Part shown: piece after piece, positions 7,837-16,741 of the stretch
Layout of the letters: every line of letters starts with the position of its first letter
Numbering within the stretch: the stretch's first letter is position 1
NCBI GenBank assembly: GCA_017526745.1
Contig: JAFXQX010000038.1
Span: 21,018-85,017 of the forward strand
Direction of reading: 5' to 3'
Source: Lachnospiraceae bacterium
GTDB lineage: Bacteria > Bacillota > Clostridia > Lachnospirales > Lachnospiraceae
DNA: 64,000 nt
Notes under the pieces: generated by a model
Told to the model about the DNA's origin: nothing
Seen by the model: only the letters and a program-made list of their open reading frames with translations
Database searches by the model: none
Position numbers and translations under genes: made by a program

Positions 7837-9630
7837 ATGTTTATGTCCAAAAGTACAAAAATGATGATCGCATTTGCGGTTATATCCATATGTGCCTTAC
7901 TGATGTTTCCATACAGGGTTCTTGCGGTGGATACTCTTCCGAATGAAGAAAACACAACTCTCTGGGAACAGAGGAAACAGCTTCCGATCGAATCCAATAC
8001 CATAACAGGATGGCCGAAGGGACCCGAGAACGGAACCGAGTCTGCGATCCTGATGGATGTTGATACGGGAACGATCCTTTATTCCAAGAACATAAATGAA
8101 AGACTGTACCCCGCGAGCACAACCAAAATAATGACAGCACTGCTCGTTGTCGAAAACTGTCAGATGGATGAGGTAGTTACATTCTCTGATGAAGCTATTG
8201 ATAATACCGAATGGGGATCATCGCGTATCGGTATCAAGAAGGGTGAACAGCTGACCGTCGAACAATGCCTGTACGGACTGCTGCTCGGCTCCGCCAATGA
8301 GGTTGCCTATGCTCTTGCCGAACATGTCGGCGGTGACCTTACAACATTCGTTGGGATGATGAATGACAAGGCGGCACAGCTTGGCTGTACAAATACCCAT
8401 TTTGTCAATGCGAGCGGTCTTCCAGATCCTGATCATTATGTAAGTGCGTATGACCTTGCAACGATAGCCCGGGCTTTTTTTGCAAACGAGACTCTGTGTA
8501 TGATCTCGGGTACGGAAAAATACGTTATTCCTTCAACAAATCTTACAGCGGAAGAGCGTCCGCAGGAAAATCACCACAAGATGATCCAGGGCAGAAAATA
8601 TGCATACGACGGGATCATCGGCGGCAAGACAGGATACACGAATGATGCGAGACAGACTCTTGTTACCTGTGCACAACGTGACGGCATGAAACTTGTATGC
8701 GTGGTCATGAAGGATGAAAGTCCTTACCAGTTTACCGATACAGCGGATCTTCTTGACTACGGATTTGCGAGTTTTGAAAAAAAGAACATAGCGGATAACG
8801 AGACGCGATATAATATCCGCTCCGCAAGTTTCTTCCATACCAAGCTTGATATCATGGGCAGCTCCCGGGACATACTGACCCTTAACCGTGACGGCAGTAT
8901 TGTTATCCCCAAGGGTATGGATTTTAATGAGGCGACGGTAAAGGTTGATTATGATCCCGGAGCAGAAGGTGCGGTCGCACGGCTTGATTATTTCGTCGGT
9001 GAAAACAGAGTCGGCGGAACAACTCTTGATTATGCTACGGGAGACAGGTCCAGATTTGAATTTGCCAACATCATTACCGACACTTCCGATGAACAGCCCG
9101 TAAGCTACAGGCCAGATCACAAAACGGTATTCGTTACCGTTTCGGATGTAGTCAGGAAACTGTTCATGATAGTAGGAACGCTTTTCTTTATTATCCTTGT
9201 GATCACCCTGATCATGAGGTTCATAAACAGTGCCAGACGCGCCAGGATGAAGAAGAGAAAGCGCTACAAAAAACGAAGTGAGAACAAGAGATATAACTAC
9301 AGGAAGCGCAGTGAGAACAGAAGGCGAAGAAATCCGGAGGGGGAACTGACTCCCAGGGATATGTATATGCAGCCGATCTATAAGGAACTTCAGAAGAGAA
9401 GTGCCGATGCATCCGGATCGGCTGACAAAGGTTACTATGATGAAGACTATGAAGAAGACTATGACACCGGTTTTGAAGAAGAGTATGACAAAGAATATGA
9501 CGAGGACTACCAAGAGGATTATGAAGACAGAATATACGATGAGGAACAGATGGTTAAGGATTTCCCCGGCATGAAAGGATACGGGATCGAACTCCTTCCT
9601 CTCGACCACCCGAACCGATGGGATATGTAG
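7837..9630 (+). CDS. dacF: D-alanyl-D-alanine carboxypeptidase with charged cytoplasmic tail
   Basis: 597 residues. A signal peptide (about 1-30) leads to a penicillin-binding D,D-carboxypeptidase domain with STTK (94-97), SAN (152-154) and KTG (264-266), the three active-site motifs of the S11 family, followed by the beta-rich PBP5 C domain. It trims the last D-Ala from peptidoglycan stem peptides. Unlike ordinary DacA/DacF, which end in an amphipathic helix, this protein continues with a true membrane helix (about 442-461), a Lys/Arg block (465-498) and an Asp/Glu/Tyr block (530-570). The charged part should be cytoplasmic. The start is ATG 7837 or ATG 7843; neither has a Shine-Dalgarno. 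Confidence 0.9.
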   Translation: MFMSKSTKMMIAFAVISICALLMFPYRVLAVDTLPNEENTTLWEQRKQLPIESNTITGWPKGPENGTESAILMDVDTGTILYSKNINERLYPASTTKIMTALLVVENCQMDEVVTFSDEAIDNTEWGSSRIGIKKGEQLTVEQCLYGLLLGSANEVAYALAEHVGGDLTTFVGMMNDKAAQLGCTNTHFVNASGLPDPDHYVSAYDLATIARAFFANETLCMISGTEKYVIPSTNLTAEERPQENHHKMIQGRKYAYDGIIGGKTGYTNDARQTLVTCAQRDGMKLVCVVMKDESPYQFTDTADLLDYGFASFEKKNIADNETRYNIRSASFFHTKLDIMGSSRDILTLNRDGSIVIPKGMDFNEATVKVDYDPGAEGAVARLDYFVGENRVGGTTLDYATGDRSRFEFANIITDTSDEQPVSYRPDHKTVFVTVSDVVRKLFMIVGTLFFIILVITLIMRFINSARRARMKKRKRYKKRSENKRYNYRKRSENRRRRNPEGELTPRDMYMQPIYKELQKRSADASGSADKGYYDEDYEEDYDTGFEEEYDKEYDEDYQEDYEDRIYDEEQMVKDFPGMKGYGIELLPLDHPNRWDM

Positions 9631-9748
9631 TAAGGAGGGACCCACGAAAGTGGGAGGATTCCTTACTACACCGCGAGCCCCGTTCTCCGAAGGAGAAAAC
9701 AGATGGGCGAGCGACCTTGGGATATGTAGTAAGGAGGGACCCACGAAA
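9620..9748 (+). repeat. 30-bp direct repeat, 99 bp apart
   Basis: A 30-bp sequence beginning GGGATATGTAGTAAGGAG at 9620-9649 recurs exactly at 9719-9748. The first copy spans the dacF stop codon and the 5' arm of the structured element. The second follows the element and ends just before pepT. It looks like a partial tandem duplication of a 99-bp unit. Confidence 0.85.
9626..9720 (+). ncRNA. Structured RNA-like element after dacF (copy 1)
   Basis: P1: an 11-bp perfect stem (9626-9636 with 9660-9670), capped through a purine-rich internal loop by CCCAC/GTGGG (9641-9645, 9650-9654; loop GAAA). A single-stranded CACCGCGA follows, then P2 GCCC/GGGC (9677-9680, 9705-9708) enclosing P3 TTCTCC/GGAGAA with a GAA loop (9683-9697), then GAGCGACCTTGG. 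The same architecture with compensatory base changes occurs after the flagellin gene. P1 contains the dacF stop codon TAG and an in-frame TAA. No named RNA family was recognised. Confidence 0.6.
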
Positions 9749-9754
9749 TATAAT

Positions 9755-10969
9755 ATGAAAGCATACGAAAGATTCTTAAATTACATAAAGATCAACACCC
9801 GGTCAGATGAAACAAGCGGCACGCACCCGAGCTTTTGCGGCCAGTTCGATCTTGCAAATATGCTGGTTTGTGAACTGTCCGACATGGGACTTGAAGCTGA
9901 AGTTGACAAAGAATGCTATGTCTATTCATGTCTTCCCGCAACGCCCGGCTGTGAGGATCTTCCGGTCCTGGGCTTTATTTCGCACATGGATACATCTCCT
10001 GCATTTTCGGGACAGAATGTAAAGGCTGTCATTCACAGGAACTATGACGGAAAAGATGTTGTTTATCCTTCGGGAGCAGTCATGAAAGCAGCTGATTTTC
10101 CCTTTCTGTCCGGATTGAAGGGCGAGACATTGATCACGTCCGACGGAACGACACTTCTCGGAGCGGATGACAAGGCGGGGATCAGCGAGATCATGACCGC
10201 TCTTAATAACGTCATAAAAGACGGAAGGCCTCACGGTAAGATCGCGGTTGCCTTTACTCCCGATGAAGAGATCGGCGAAGGTGCAGACAGTTTTGATGTC
10301 AAAAGATTCGGAGCCGATTACGCCTATACTGTTGACGGCTCAGATGTACACATCATCGAGTACGAAAACTTTAATGCGGCATCAGCCAAAGTGGAGATTT
10401 GTGGAGTATCCGTTCATCCGGGAACGGCAAAAGATGTTATGGTCAACGCCGTAAATGTTGCCCATGAACTGCACGGTCTTCTTCCCGAAAAAATGAGGCC
10501 CGAGCATACGTCCGGAAGGGAAGGATTTTTCCACCTTACGGATATCGAAGGAAGTGTTGATCATGCAAAGCTTTCATATATCATCCGTGACCATGACCGG
10601 GAAAAGTTTGAGAACATGAAAAAGATGATAGATGATGCGGTCACTTCCATCAATAAAAAGTACGGCAAAGATACTGCAGTCCTTACAGTGACCGACAGCT
10701 ACTACAATATGATCGAGATGATCAGACCGCACATGCATCTTATCGAATCGGCAAAAAATGCGATAAGATCAGCAGGAATGGAACCGGAGGAGATGCCGAT
10801 AAGAGGCGGTACCGATGGTGCCAGGCTTTCCTTTATGGGCCTGCCCTGCCCCAACCTCGGGACAGGAGGTTTCAATTTTCACGGACCTTTTGAGTGTATT
10901 ACCGTCGAGAGGATGGAAAAGGCAGTCTCGGTCATCGAGACCCTGATGTGCCAACTATCCGCCGTTTAA
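9755..10969 (+). CDS. pepT: Peptidase T (tripeptide aminopeptidase)
   Basis: 404 residues of the M20B family. Zinc-binding and catalytic segments are visible: SHMDTSPAFSG, LLGADDKAG, TPDEEIGEGAD, YTVDGSD, and the closing RGGTDGARLSFMGLPCPNLGTGG (in parts). It removes the N-terminal residue from tripeptides in the cytoplasm. Start chosen at ATG 9755 because homologues begin close to this point. The only Shine-Dalgarno-like sequence, AAGGAGG at 9731-9737, lies in the second copy of the 30-bp repeat, 17 nt before the ATG, which is unusually far. A possible upstream GTG at 9650 would run through the structured element and is unlikely. Confidence 0.93.
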   Translation: MKAYERFLNYIKINTRSDETSGTHPSFCGQFDLANMLVCELSDMGLEAEVDKECYVYSCLPATPGCEDLPVLGFISHMDTSPAFSGQNVKAVIHRNYDGKDVVYPSGAVMKAADFPFLSGLKGETLITSDGTTLLGADDKAGISEIMTALNNVIKDGRPHGKIAVAFTPDEEIGEGADSFDVKRFGADYAYTVDGSDVHIIEYENFNAASAKVEICGVSVHPGTAKDVMVNAVNVAHELHGLLPEKMRPEHTSGREGFFHLTDIEGSVDHAKLSYIIRDHDREKFENMKKMIDDAVTSINKKYGKDTAVLTVTDSYYNMIEMIRPHMHLIESAKNAIRSAGMEPEEMPIRGGTDGARLSFMGLPCPNLGTGGFNFHGPFECITVERMEKAVSVIETLMCQLSAV

Positions 10970-10984
10970 GCATAAAGATAAGTA

Positions 10985-10993
10985 TGGTATAAT
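10985..10993 (+). promoter_or_regulatory. Extended -10 promoter of the FAD oxidoreductase, leaderless arrangement
   Basis: TGG-TATAAT is complete (TG at 10985-10986, TATAAT at 10988-10993) and lies 9 bp before the ATG at 11003. No Shine-Dalgarno can fit in between. Confidence 0.65.
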
Positions 10994-11002
10994 AGAAAGA
11001 CT

Positions 11003-12205
11003 ATGAAATATCTGATACTGGGTGCGGGCCCTTCAGGCCTGACATTTGCTAATATGCTGCTTCGCTCGGGCGAGAAGGATTTTCTCGTTCTGGAACGGGA
11101 CAAGACGGCAGGAGGACTGTGCAGGAGCACGGATGTGGACAAGAGCCCTTTTGATACGGGCGGCGGACATTTCCTTGATGTAAAGGATCCGGCGGTCACG
11201 GAGTTTGTCTTTTCCTATCTTCCCGAAGATGAATGGGATCTGTATGAAAGAGATTCCCGGATCGATCTGTACGGGGATATGATCGGAAGCCCCATAGAAG
11301 CAAATATCTGGCAGCTTCCCGAAGACAGACAGAAACGTTATCTTGATGCGATAGGGTCAGCCGGATGCAATACCGGTCTTCCGAAGCCGGAAAAGTTTAC
11401 GGACTGGATCGAGTGGAAGCTCGGAAGTGCGATCGCCGAGGATTACATGCTTCCGTATAACAGGAAAATGTTCGGTGAGGATCTGGACAGTCTGGGTACA
11501 TACTGGCTTGAGAAGCTTCCGAATGTCTCATATGAGGAGACAAAGCTTTCATGTGCAAATCACAGACCATACGGAACACAGCCCGGCCATGCCAGGTTCT
11601 ATTATCCGAAGAAATACGGATATGGAGAAGCGTTCTTAAGGATGGCGGATGCTCTTGGCGACCGTATTCGTTATAACGAAAGAGTAGAAAGTATCGATTA
11701 CGATAAGAAGACGGTTAACGACGCATACCATGCCGACAGGATAATAGTTACGATACCTCCCGTTTCGGTCATGCGCCATACCGGTCTTCCCGAAGAACTG
11801 GCCGCTGGACTTGATGAGCTTAAGTACAGTTCGATCGTAACGGAATACGTTCCGGAAAGGCTTGATACAAAAGCTCACTGGATATATTATCCGGATCCGA
11901 AGCTTTCCTATCATAGGATACTGGTGCGTCATAATTTCTGTCCGGGATCGAACGGATACTGGACGGAAACGAACCTTACGAGATTTGACACTGACAGAGC
12001 GGATAAAGCGCAGTCGGCGTACTTCATAAATGATTTTGCATATCCTCTCAATACGGCAGGCAAGCCCGCGATAATGAAGAGATATCTTGAATATACGTCG
12101 TCAAAAGATATCATCGGACTCGGCCGCTGGGGAGAGTGGATGCATTATAATTCGGATGTGGTTATAAAACGGGCCATGGATCTTGCGAAGGAGCTCGTGG
12201 TGTAG
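11003..12205 (+). CDS. FAD-dependent oxidoreductase (amine oxidase / UDP-galactopyranose mutase-like)
   Basis: 400 residues. The N-terminus KYLILGAGPSGLTFANML carries the GxGxxG dinucleotide-binding fold, then a second FAD contact with GGLCRS and the GGGHF segment, as in protoporphyrinogen-oxidase-like and UDP-galactopyranose-mutase-like enzymes. The C-terminus has GLGRWGEWMHYNSD, where the FAD ribityl-binding Gly-Arg-Trp motif is expected. The substrate is unknown. Position just before a membrane glycosyltransferase suggests a cell-envelope sugar or lipid role, which is inference. The gene has its own near-leaderless promoter, then 33 bp to the next gene. Confidence 0.75.
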   Translation: MKYLILGAGPSGLTFANMLLRSGEKDFLVLERDKTAGGLCRSTDVDKSPFDTGGGHFLDVKDPAVTEFVFSYLPEDEWDLYERDSRIDLYGDMIGSPIEANIWQLPEDRQKRYLDAIGSAGCNTGLPKPEKFTDWIEWKLGSAIAEDYMLPYNRKMFGEDLDSLGTYWLEKLPNVSYEETKLSCANHRPYGTQPGHARFYYPKKYGYGEAFLRMADALGDRIRYNERVESIDYDKKTVNDAYHADRIIVTIPPVSVMRHTGLPEELAAGLDELKYSSIVTEYVPERLDTKAHWIYYPDPKLSYHRILVRHNFCPGSNGYWTETNLTRFDTDRADKAQSAYFINDFAYPLNTAGKPAIMKRYLEYTSSKDIIGLGRWGEWMHYNSDVVIKRAMDLAKELVV

Positions 12206-12238
12206 GGGATTGTCCTTACAGCAAATTGTGGTGGATAG

Positions 12239-13912
12239 ATGAACAGAATAAAAGAGTATTTTGTTGAAGAACTGAACAGATACAGAGTAATTGCACTTCT
12301 GATCTTTATAGCGGTCATAACGCTTCTGGCATGGCAGAGCGATGACAGTTATCACGCCTACATCATGGCAAAGAATCTCGTTGACGGAAACGGTTTTGTT
12401 TATAATATCGGACAAAGGGCGACGGCATCGACGTGCCCGTTTTTCACGCTTGTTGTTGCGGCGGGATATTTTGTGATAAGGGATATGTTCTTTGTCTCAC
12501 TCCTTATCAATATCATCTTTTCCGCAGCGGCCTGCAGAATGGTCATCTGGAGGTTTTGCAGAACGAAGCTTCAGATCGCATTTGCACTTCTGGTCCTTAT
12601 CGGCTCGAAGAGTTTTGTCAGCTATACGACATCGGGACTCGAAAACAGCATGCTCTTCTTTCTCGGCACGTTGTTCTTATGCATCTATTTTGAACATGAA
12701 CATTATGATGCAAAGAACATGTTTAGTATCGCAGTCCTTACTGCGCTCATTGCCGGGACCAGAATGGATGCGGTGCTCATATTCGCACCGATGGCATTAT
12801 ATGTGTTCCTGTTAAAAAGGGAAACATCTTTCGGTAAAGCCGTGGGACTCGGATTTGCGGGACTGTCTCCATTCATTTTGTGGGAACTGTTCGCAACGTT
12901 TTATTACGGATTTCCTTTCCCGAACACGGCGTATGCAAAACTCGGAACAGACATAGCGATGAGGGATTACCTGATCCGCGGCATCCGTTACTACATAAAT
13001 GCGCTGCTGTGTGACCCGATACTTCTGGTGATCATGCTGTTTGCGGTTCTTGCGGCGATCGCCGTCCGAAAATCACAATACGGATTCTGCGTGGCCGGCA
13101 TCTGCCTGTACGGCGTTTATCTTCTGTACATAGGCGGTGATTTTATGATGGGACGGCACTTTACTCTGCCGTATCTAATCTCGCTCATATGTTATCTTGA
13201 TATCAAAAATCGCGAGTTCTCATTTACGGGAAGAGGAGCACAGTTTAACAGGCTGCTGGTGGGTTTTGTCGCAGCCTCGCTTATATTTGCATCCACGTCA
13301 TCGGTCATAACCGATCAGTTTTTGTTCGGAAGAACGTTCTCATCTCCGATCTCGGATGAAAGATCAGGCTATTTTACGACATCGAGCCTTTTCAACAATA
13401 TGATCTCGCTGATCGTAAACAAAGACATGTGCATCCAGAACACATGGAATGATGACGGGGTAAAGGAGTTGCGGGAAGCGGGTTCTCCCGGCGGTATACT
13501 TGAAAGCGTTCCCGGGATCACGAAGTATTACAACAACGATATGTATCTTAATGATCTGTATGCGCTCGGAGACCCGTATCTGGCGCATCTTCCGGCAGTT
13601 AAGGAAGGCGGATGGAGGATAGGCCACATGTGGCGGGAAGCTCCCGTCGGGTATATGAACCTTGTCAGATACGAATGGGGTACGGGCGCCATCAAGAACG
13701 ATGATGCACGCATGTACTACGAGATCATAGATGAGATCACGCGAGGTGATCTGTTCGACATGGACCGCATCAAAAAGATCATAGATATTAATCTCGGAAA
13801 ATATGATTATCTTGTGGAGGGTTATAAACGATCGCTTGATGAGAACAACAGGCAGACGATGAAGGAAACCATGACCGACGATTCCATTGCAGGTTACGGT
13901 CTTCCCGAGTAA
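12239..13912 (+). CDS. GT-C type membrane glycosyltransferase-like protein
   Basis: 557 residues with about ten hydrophobic segments in the first 370 and a soluble extracytoplasmic C-terminal domain. Just after the first membrane helix comes DDSYHAYIMAKNLVDGNGFVY (in parts), the Asp-containing first outer loop typical of GT-C lipid-phosphosugar-dependent transferases. IGGDFMMGRHF near 300 resembles the GGDFM.GR motif of AftB-like arabinofuranosyltransferases. It probably transfers a sugar from a polyprenyl carrier outside the membrane. The exact sugar cannot be told. It follows the FAD protein closely and precedes the DUF308 gene by 12 bp. Confidence 0.65.
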   Translation: MNRIKEYFVEELNRYRVIALLIFIAVITLLAWQSDDSYHAYIMAKNLVDGNGFVYNIGQRATASTCPFFTLVVAAGYFVIRDMFFVSLLINIIFSAAACRMVIWRFCRTKLQIAFALLVLIGSKSFVSYTTSGLENSMLFFLGTLFLCIYFEHEHYDAKNMFSIAVLTALIAGTRMDAVLIFAPMALYVFLLKRETSFGKAVGLGFAGLSPFILWELFATFYYGFPFPNTAYAKLGTDIAMRDYLIRGIRYYINALLCDPILLVIMLFAVLAAIAVRKSQYGFCVAGICLYGVYLLYIGGDFMMGRHFTLPYLISLICYLDIKNREFSFTGRGAQFNRLLVGFVAASLIFASTSSVITDQFLFGRTFSSPISDERSGYFTTSSLFNNMISLIVNKDMCIQNTWNDDGVKELREAGSPGGILESVPGITKYYNNDMYLNDLYALGDPYLAHLPAVKEGGWRIGHMWREAPVGYMNLVRYEWGTGAIKNDDARMYYEIIDEITRGDLFDMDRIKKIIDINLGKYDYLVEGYKRSLDENNRQTMKETMTDDSIAGYGLPE

Positions 13913-13924
13913 AGGAGGAGGATT

Positions 13925-14746
13925 ATGTTTTTACACATGACTGAACGCGAAAAGGAACTTGAGCAGCAGATCAGGGATGAACAGAAAGAACATCAGCAGA
14001 AGTGGTATCACTATCTGATATCGGTACTGATCGTACTTCTGGGGCTTGTGTTTATTGTGGACAGGGATCTTGACGTCGCTTTTTTGTGCAGACTGTTTGC
14101 ATGCGTTTTTGCCGCAGCCGGCGTGATCTCCATAATAACGTACTGCATAAAGGACGTGACGCTCGGCTATTACCGTCTTGATCTTGCATACGGCATGATG
14201 GCGCTTTTTGCAGCCGTATTGTTCTTTACGAAACAGGAAGACCTCGGAACATATTTTCCGCTCATTGCCGGTGCGATCCTTGTTGCGAACGGCGTTGTAA
14301 AGTTCCAGCATTCTATTGACATGAAGAGGATCGACAGGAGGATGAAGAGGGTCACGGAAGCATGGCTCGTTGTGATGATCTTTGCACTTATATGCATGAC
14401 TGCGGGAGCGGTCGCTTCATACATGAACACGGATGATATGAGAAAGCTCTTTATATTTGCCGGTATTGCTTTTATAGTTGCGGGAGCCAGTGATATATTC
14501 ACAAATATCGCCTTCAACAGAAAAGTCAAGCTGTTCAGGAGCGGACAATACGAGACAGAAGATCATAAGGAAGAACATGATACCGAAGATAAAACACCGG
14601 CGACTGAAGAGGATCGGGATGATATCGTACCCGCTGCACAGCCCGAACCGGACAGTGCAGACCTTTTGGTAACGCCGGGCGCCGATGACAAAGCGGACCC
14701 TCAGGAGACGGCACAGGAAGAAGATGCAGCTGGTCAGAGCTCTTAA
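13925..14746 (+). CDS. DUF308 / HdeD-like membrane protein
   Basis: 273 residues: a charged N-terminal helix, six hydrophobic segments in three pairs (about 30-75, 82-120, 143-190), then an acidic, probably disordered tail of about 75 residues. The paired-helix arrangement matches DUF308/HdeD. Function unknown. AAAGGAGG lies just before the ATG. The last 23 bp overlap the start of the decarboxylase gene. Confidence 0.7.
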   Translation: MFLHMTEREKELEQQIRDEQKEHQQKWYHYLISVLIVLLGLVFIVDRDLDVAFLCRLFACVFAAAGVISIITYCIKDVTLGYYRLDLAYGMMALFAAVLFFTKQEDLGTYFPLIAGAILVANGVVKFQHSIDMKRIDRRMKRVTEAWLVVMIFALICMTAGAVASYMNTDDMRKLFIFAGIAFIVAGASDIFTNIAFNRKVKLFRSGQYETEDHKEEHDTEDKTPATEEDRDDIVPAAQPEPDSADLLVTPGADDKADPQETAQEEDAAGQSS

Positions 14747-16166
14747 GGAAAAATCAGAAGGCATATATCCCTTTCACATGCCCGGGCATAAAAGGATGCT
14801 TGCGGGCGACGGGATATTCTCCGATATATATTCGATAGATGTCACCGAGACGGAGGGTTTTGACGATCTACACGAAGCTTCCGGAATACTGAAGGAAGCG
14901 CAGGATAAAGCGGCAGAACTGTACGGTGCAGATGAGACGCATTTTCTGGTAAACGGATCAACAGGCGGAATACTTGCGGCAATATGCGGAACGGTCACAA
15001 TCAATGATACGGTTGTTGTTGCGGCTAACTGTCACAGATCGGTCTGGAATGCAGTCGCGTTATCGCATGCGGATATTTATGTTACGGCGCCGGAGGCAGA
15101 AGAGAGTTTCGGAATATGCGCCGGGGTCGATCCGGCATCGGTCAAGAGCGCACTTTCCGATATATCCAGGGAGGGTACGGCCGTTGTTATCACAAGTCCG
15201 ACTTATGAAGGAGTTGTGAGCGATATAGCCACCATAGCCGATATATGTCATTCATATAAGGCTGTGCTTATCGTGGACTGTGCACACGGAGCACATTTCG
15301 GATTCGATGATGACCTTCCGGAAAATCCCGTGAAAAAAGGCGCAGACGTTGTCATTTCGGGCGTTCATAAGACGATGCCTTCCATGACACAGACAGCTCT
15401 TATACATATAAACCGGAACTGTCCGTCAAAAGACAGGATACGAAAAATGCTGACCGTCTTTACGACGTCAAGTCCGTCATACGTTTTGACTTCTTCGATA
15501 GACTCGATGATATCGCTCATCGGAAGAAGCAGGAAAGAACTGTTTGAGCCATACGTAAACAGACTGAACCGGTTCTATGAAAAAGCATCCGGCCTTAAAT
15601 GTCTTACGGTTCTTAACAGGCGGATGCTCACCCGAAAAGGATCTTATGATCACGACAAGGGAAAGATCGTTGTAGGGGATACAACGGGACGTGTTTCGGG
15701 CAGGCGGCTGTTTGACATACTGTATGAGGAGTATTCAATATGTGCCGAGATGGCGGGATTCTCCTATGTGATACTTATGACATCGGTTGCTGATACCGAT
15801 GAAGGGTTCAATAAAGTCCTGGATGCGCTGTTTAAGATAGACAGCATGATATGCCGGATGCCGGAAACCGGAAAAAAAAATGAGCCGGTTCCTTTACCGC
15901 ATCTTGGCGAAGGAAGGATCAAAAACCGGATGATCGAAGCGATGTTTGCGGAAGATACCGAACAGGTAGCGGTTGAAAGATCATGCGGCAGGATCGCAAA
16001 AGATCTTATAACAATATATCCCCCTGGTATCCCGGTCACGCTTCCTGGACAGCCGGTAAGCGCCGGGGCAGCAGAAAGCATATCGGAAGCATTAAGGCGC
16101 CGTCTTAAGATCACGGGCCTCAACAATAAGGAAGTAACTGTATTATGGGAAAGATCTTCTACCTGA
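14724..16166 (+). CDS. Orn/Lys/Arg decarboxylase family PLP enzyme (YaaO-like)
   Basis: 480 residues of PLP fold type I. PFHMPGHKR at 16-24 is the family opening, VDCAHGAHFGF (184-194) holds the PLP-contacting Asp, and SGVHKTMPSMTQ (212-223) contains the Schiff-base lysine K216. Members decarboxylate arginine, lysine or ornithine, and the substrate is not decidable here. Start chosen at ATG 14724, with AGGAAG upstream, overlapping the previous gene by 23 bp. The gene begins the block equivalent to B. subtilis yaaO-tmk-yaaQ-yaaR-holB-yaaT, though a guanylate-kinase-like gene stands where tmk is expected. Confidence 0.85.
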   Translation: MQLVRALKEKSEGIYPFHMPGHKRMLAGDGIFSDIYSIDVTETEGFDDLHEASGILKEAQDKAAELYGADETHFLVNGSTGGILAAICGTVTINDTVVVAANCHRSVWNAVALSHADIYVTAPEAEESFGICAGVDPASVKSALSDISREGTAVVITSPTYEGVVSDIATIADICHSYKAVLIVDCAHGAHFGFDDDLPENPVKKGADVVISGVHKTMPSMTQTALIHINRNCPSKDRIRKMLTVFTTSSPSYVLTSSIDSMISLIGRSRKELFEPYVNRLNRFYEKASGLKCLTVLNRRMLTRKGSYDHDKGKIVVGDTTGRVSGRRLFDILYEEYSICAEMAGFSYVILMTSVADTDEGFNKVLDALFKIDSMICRMPETGKKNEPVPLPHLGEGRIKNRMIEAMFAEDTEQVAVERSCGRIAKDLITIYPPGIPVTLPGQPVSAGAAESISEALRRRLKITGLNNKEVTVLWERSST

Positions 16167-16741
16167 TCGGCAAGAGCTGTGCGGGAAAAGACAGTTTATA
16201 CAATATATTGAAAAAAGATGAAGCTCTCGGGCTTCTTCCCGTGACCAGATATACGACAAGGCCGATAAGGGATGGTGAAGTCGACGGTATCGGTTACCAT
16301 TTCGTTACTTTGGATGACCGGGACAGGATCACGAAAGAAGGCAGGATGATAGAGGAGCAGGTATATCATACCGTTCACGGAGACTGGTATTATTTTACCG
16401 CAGACGACGGAGGGATCGATCTTGATTCGCATGATTATCTTGCCACGGGAGTCCTTTCCTCATTTGACGCAACAAGAAAGTATTATGGAAAAGATGCGGT
16501 GCTCCCTCTTTACATAGAACTTGATGACGGTGAGAGATTGCAGCGGGCGCTTAACCGGGAAAGACTTCCGGAGAACGGAAAATATGCCGAGATGTGCAGG
16601 AGATTTTTGTCCGATGCGGATGATTTTTCCGAGGAACGGATCAGAGAGCTTGCCATACCGGATGAAGCAAGATTCTACAATGACGATCTGAGCAGTTGTG
16701 CCGAAAGGATCAAAGCGTGGATATTAAAGTCAACCAGGTAG
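16145..16741 (+). CDS. Guanylate kinase-like P-loop protein
   Basis: 198 residues. The P-loop is GKSCAGKDS (9-17), and [19 protein letters not shown] (in parts) is the GMP-binding region of guanylate kinases. The rest diverges, including the lid, and it lacks the canonical GPSGVGKST sequence. It may phosphorylate a nucleotide or have another role. It occupies the place of thymidylate kinase (tmk) in the Bacillus gene order. It overlaps its neighbours by 22 and 25 bp. Confidence 0.7.
   Translation: MGKIFYLIGKSCAGKDSLYNILKKDEALGLLPVTRYTTRPIRDGEVDGIGYHFVTLDDRDRITKEGRMIEEQVYHTVHGDWYYFTADDGGIDLDSHDYLATGVLSSFDATRKYYGKDAVLPLYIELDDGERLQRALNRERLPENGKYAEMCRRFLSDADDFSEERIRELAIPDEARFYNDDLSSCAERIKAWILKSTR

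Noticed and set aside
8533..9744. Minus-strand open frame of 403 codons opposite dacF
   Set aside because: It is antisense to a gene with clear penicillin-binding motifs, has no Shine-Dalgarno, and its product has no recognisable domain.
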